Positions 4,350-7,063 of a stretch of 7,063 nt of DNA are shown here, piece after piece. The position numbers were made by a program, and so were the translations under genes. Each line of letters opens with the position of its first letter. The stretch's first letter is position 1. A model generated the notes under the pieces. The model worked only from the letters and a program-made list of their open reading frames with translations, made no database searches and was not told the DNA's origin. The DNA is from Spirochaetaceae bacterium (GTDB lineage: Bacteria; Spirochaetota; Spirochaetia; Treponematales; Breznakiellaceae): positions 1-7,063 of the forward strand of contig JAIRMP010000043.1 of NCBI GenBank assembly GCA_031258615.1, given 5' to 3'.

Positions 4350-6695
4350 TCACCGTACAGCCAGTTCGCGGGCGCGGCGGTGTTCTTTTTCCTTGTTCAA
4401 TCCAAGTTCCAGAAGCTGGCCCACATCAATTATCAGGGAAACGGAACCATCCCCCAGAATCGACGCCCCGGCAATGCCGGGCGAGTTCGTGTACTGATCG
4501 CGCAACGGTTTGATCACCACATCTTCTTCGCCAATAAGACTATCCACCATGAAACCCATCTTTTTTTCAGCGCTTCCCACAATTACGATAAAGTTGTAAT
4601 CGCTGGACTGTTCCGTTTTGATGCCGAAAAGCTGATTCAGGCGCAGCAGCGACAATACATCGCTACGGATGTTGAAGACTTCGTTACCGTCTATCATCTT
4701 TATGTCTCCCGGTTTGATGCGCAGGCTCTCTATTACGCTTGTAATCGGTATGGAGTATATCTCCGACCCGACGCGCACCAAAAGACCCTGAATTATTGCC
4801 AGGGTCAGCGGCAACTTGATGATAAATTTGGTTCCCTTGCCTTTTTCCGAGTTTATCGTAACGTTTCCGTTCAGTTTTTCTATCTGGCGGCGCACGACAT
4901 CAAGCCCGACGCCGCGTCCGGATATGGCGGTAACTGTCTTCGCGGTCGAAAAGCCGGGTTCGAATATCAGGTTAAACGCCTCCACATCCGTCAAAATCTT
5001 GTTCGGGTGTATGAGGCCGCGCTCTATCGCCTTCGCCTTCACCGCCTCAACGTCTATACCCTTGCCGTCGTCCCCGATCTCTATCACGATCATGTTGCCT
5101 TCGTTGGCGGCCTTCAGCAGCACCATGCCTTCTTCCGGTTTGCCGGCGGCCTTGCGCTCTGCCGGAGACTCGACGCCGTGGTCTATGGAGTTGCGAACGG
5201 AGTGCATTATAGGGTCGAGCAGGTCTTCGATCACGGACTTGTCCAGCTCGGTCTCCTCGCCTTCTATCACCAGGTTGATCTTTTTGCTCAATGTTTTTGA
5301 GAGGTCGCGGACGAGGCGCGGGAAGCGGCTGAAAATCTGACTTATCGGCACCATGCGGATACGCATGACGCCTTCCTGCAACTCGCTCGTGATTCGCCCC
5401 AAATTCTGGGATGTAGACCGGAATTTGACAACATTGTTCTTTAGCGAGGCTTCGTAGCCGTCAAACAGCGTGAAAATATCGCTGTACTCGTCGCTGATCG
5501 CCTTGCGTATGTCTTTGATCGACTTACCGTTGTGTATATCGTCCAAAAAGTCCGGCAGCGTGTCAAACAGGTTTTTTACGCGCTCACGGTACTTGTTTTC
5601 CAGGCTGTGCAGTTCGTTGGTGATGTCGTTAAACTGGTTGCTGATCTGGTTGAACGTTGCCTTCGTGATCACCGTTTCGGAAACAAGGTTCAATAGGTCG
5701 TCTATACGCTTGGAATCGACACGGAGTATGGACCCCGCTTCCTTGCCCGCTTTTTTGGCGTCCGCCGCGCCCTCCGCATCCCTCGCCGATCCCCCCGTTT
5801 TGGCCGCGGGCGCGGGGGCCGCTTTATCCCCGGCATCAGGCGCGGGCATCCGGACAGCCGCCGCAGCCGGTGCGGACGTTTTAAGCAATGTCTTTATATC
5901 GACCACCGAGGCGTCAAGCGAAACATCGGGAAGTATCACATAGTTTCTAAGCGCTTCCGCGCTCTCGACTGAGGCAAGGTAGTAGTCCACAACCGGGAAG
6001 AAGGTATCGCCGTACAGCGCGTCGAAATCCGGCGCGGTCTTCAGTATCGTCCCCTTGCTCTTTATCGCGGCGTAAACCTGGATGCCGCCTACAGTATTCA
6101 TCAGGCTGTTCTCATCAAATTTAACGGACAGACGGTACACGGTCTCCGCCCCGCCGGCGGCCCTTAGCATTTCATCAATTTCATCCTTCCCTACCGCTTC
6201 GGCGGGAGGGAAGGAGTCCGCTGCCGCCACCGTTGGAGCGGGCTTGACCGGAGCCGGGGCGGGCGCCACCTTTGCCGCGTTCTTTTTGCTGGGCGCGCCC
6301 TCCGGCAGCAGGGTCGACAGCCGCCCTTCTATGGCGGACGTATCGTCTCCGTACACATCGCCTTCCATGCGCTTTTCCAGCATGGCCTTGATTATATCGA
6401 TGGCCGCAAGCAGGGTGTCTACAAGGTCTTCGTTCACCGTCACCTGATTCCCGCGTATCGCGTCCAGCACATCTTCAACAAGATGAGTAAAATGGGATAG
6501 TTCCATCATTTCGACTGTTGCCGCCCCGCCCTTTAATGTGTGCGCCGCGCGAAAAATCTCATCAACCGCGTCGGGGTTTGCCCCCTCGTTTTCCAACACC
6601 AGAATATTCTGTTCCAGTGTGTCAACCTGCATCTTGGCTTCACTAAAAAAGTCTTTCAGCAGTTCTTCATTATTAGGGTCTAAATAGTCACTCAT
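4350..6695 (-). CDS. cheA: CheA, chemotaxis histidine kinase
   Basis: CheA autophosphorylates under receptor control and passes phosphate to CheY and CheB. Numbering from the ATG (781 residues): P1/Hpt domain 8-114 with phospho-accepting H52 in AAHTLKGGA. A P2-like response-regulator docking domain spans about 168-272 (YRLSVKF...), flanked by Ala/Pro-rich linkers (132-165 and 274-320). P3 dimerisation starts at 322. The P4 kinase core has an N box (MHSVRNSIDHG, N502), G1 (IGDDGKGID, 541-548), G2 (GRGVGLDVV, 593-601) and KGKGTKF. The CheW-like P5 domain is 634-781. P3 has about 90 residues between VITKATFNQ and EGVMRIRM, against about 40 in E. coli, matching the extended P3 reported for Treponema denticola. 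I chose the ATG at 6695 (MSDYLDPNNEELL). TTG codons at 6713 and 6710 could extend it by up to six residues. GAAGGA abuts this ATG almost without a spacer, which is unusual. Confidence 0.93.
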   Translation of the reverse strand: MSDYLDPNNEELLKDFFSEAKMQVDTLEQNILVLENEGANPDAVDEIFRAAHTLKGGAATVEMMELSHFTHLVEDVLDAIRGNQVTVNEDLVDTLLAAIDIIKAMLEKRMEGDVYGDDTSAIEGRLSTLLPEGAPSKKNAAKVAPAPAPVKPAPTVAAADSFPPAEAVGKDEIDEMLRAAGGAETVYRLSVKFDENSLMNTVGGIQVYAAIKSKGTILKTAPDFDALYGDTFFPVVDYYLASVESAEALRNYVILPDVSLDASVVDIKTLLKTSAPAAAAVRMPAPDAGDKAAPAPAAKTGGSARDAEGAADAKKAGKEAGSILRVDSKRIDDLLNLVSETVITKATFNQISNQFNDITNELHSLENKYRERVKNLFDTLPDFLDDIHNGKSIKDIRKAISDEYSDIFTLFDGYEASLKNNVVKFRSTSQNLGRITSELQEGVMRIRMVPISQIFSRFPRLVRDLSKTLSKKINLVIEGEETELDKSVIEDLLDPIMHSVRNSIDHGVESPAERKAAGKPEEGMVLLKAANEGNMIVIEIGDDGKGIDVEAVKAKAIERGLIHPNKILTDVEAFNLIFEPGFSTAKTVTAISGRGVGLDVVRRQIEKLNGNVTINSEKGKGTKFIIKLPLTLAIIQGLLVRVGSEIYSIPITSVIESLRIKPGDIKMIDGNEVFNIRSDVLSLLRLNQLFGIKTEQSSDYNFIVIVGSAEKKMGFMVDSLIGEEDVVIKPLRDQYTNSPGIAGASILGDGSVSLIIDVGQLLELGLNKEKEHRRARELAVR

Positions 6696-6724
6696 TCCTT
6701 CAATTTTCAACAAATTTTACCATA

Positions 6725-7063
6725 AAGTCAAGCCGGCAGGCAGGCGGTTATCCAAAGACCTTTTATGCGGTCACCACCAATGAGACCTGGTACCGGGTGG
6801 ATACGAAAAAACTTGCGGAAAATGAGGTCTGTATTGTTTACGGTGACATAAACAGTACGATAAGCTCCCAGGCGGCAGCGGCTATTGCCGGTGAATATAA
6901 GGAAAAGATCCATAAGCAAATTACCGATGTTTTTGGTGATATCGATTATATGCCCGCTAATAACGGTAAACTTTTCCTGCTCCTCTTGGATATTATAGAC
7001 GGATATGAGCAGTCCGGCGGTTATGTGGCGGGTTATTTTGATTCTACCCACATGTACCAGACT
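6725..7063 (+). CDS. M30 (hyicolysin-type) metallopeptidase-like fragment, 5' end missing, runs off window
   Basis: This plus-strand frame is open to the last base (113 codons from 6725) and has no ATG, GTG or TTG in frame between the preceding TAG (6674-6676) and a GTG at 6797. The peptide reads KTFYAVTTNETWYRVDTKKL, then ENEVCIVYGD, EKIHKQITDVFGD, NGKLFLLLLDI and GGYVAGYFDS. The order F-x-V, W-x-V-x-A/T-x-L, C-I-x-Y, I-x-x-VFGD, LLLLDI, GGYxAGYFD resembles the region before the zinc site in M30 peptidases. The HE-x2-H catalytic motif would lie beyond the window. A signal peptide and N-terminal part are expected but absent, because the upstream DNA is cheA on the other strand. It is therefore probably a beheaded gene or an assembly or rearrangement junction. 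The family call is by eye. Confidence 0.5.

Noticed and set aside
4380..5300. Long plus-strand frame (306 codons) antisense to cheA
   Set aside because: It lies wholly within cheA, whose kinase motifs are unmistakable. It is Tyr/His/Arg-rich shadow sequence.
5470..5943. Plus-strand frame antisense to cheA linker and P3
   Set aside because: Ser/Ala-rich mirror of the Ala/Pro linker of CheA, with no independent support.
6696..6713. TTG start at 6713 for CheA
   Set aside because: It adds six residues (MLKIEG) without a ribosome site. CheA homologues that I recall from treponemes begin MSDYLD. It cannot be fully excluded.
6728..7051. Minus-strand 107-codon frame upstream of cheA
   Set aside because: The plus strand here has a longer frame with recognisable peptidase-like motifs. 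The minus frame shows no family features.
1..7063. CRISPR array or insertion sequence
   Set aside because: No regularly spaced repeats, no transposase-like frame and no terminal inverted repeats were found.

Overview
The window looks like chromosomal DNA of a treponeme-like spirochaete of roughly balanced base composition. The main evidence is the minus-strand operon cheA - cheW/cheR-like fusion - cheX. This gene order, a CheA with an enlarged dimerisation domain, and a CheW fused to a degenerate CheR domain are all features known from Treponema chemotaxis. The species cannot be named from the sequence. A host-associated treponeme with a larger genome is a reasonable guess.

Layout, left to right. 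Positions 1-165 (+) hold the last 54 codons of an unrecognised gene. Positions 166-327 are non-coding and carry three consecutive GC-rich hairpins. Positions 328-1476 (+) encode a 382-residue, mostly helical protein with one central hydrophobic segment. It resembles the A subunit of the alpha-xenorhabdolysin (XaxA/YaxA) pore-forming toxins. Positions 1477-1615 hold a second copy of a short repeat also present upstream of that gene, a REP-like palindrome, and a promoter/operator-like stretch. Positions 1616-2315 (+) are a toxin-antitoxin module: a RelB/DinJ-type antitoxin overlapping a PIN-domain (VapC-like) toxin by 23 nt. A tRNA-Val(GAC) lies at 2367-2440 (-), followed by a strong hairpin at 2448-2477.

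The chemotaxis operon runs right to left: cheA (4350-6695), the CheW-CheR-like fusion (2974-4320) and cheX (2485-2958), with gaps of 29 and 15 nt. CheA is the histidine kinase. The CheW part of the fusion would couple it to receptors, and CheX would dephosphorylate CheY. No cheY follows cheX here, although in well-known treponemes cheY is the next gene.

At the right edge, starting only about 30 nt from the cheA start codon, a plus-strand reading frame (about 6725 to the window end) resembles the middle of an M30 (hyicolysin-type) metallopeptidase. It has no usable start codon, so its 5' end appears to be missing.

The left third (toxin-like gene, repeats, toxin-antitoxin module) and the right edge (beheaded peptidase frame) look like accessory or rearranged DNA around a conserved chemotaxis core. 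Points most worth following up are the stand-alone XaxA-like gene between short direct repeats, the degenerate methyltransferase domain of the CheW fusion, the loss of cheX-cheY linkage beside a tRNA gene, and the abrupt cheA/peptidase junction.
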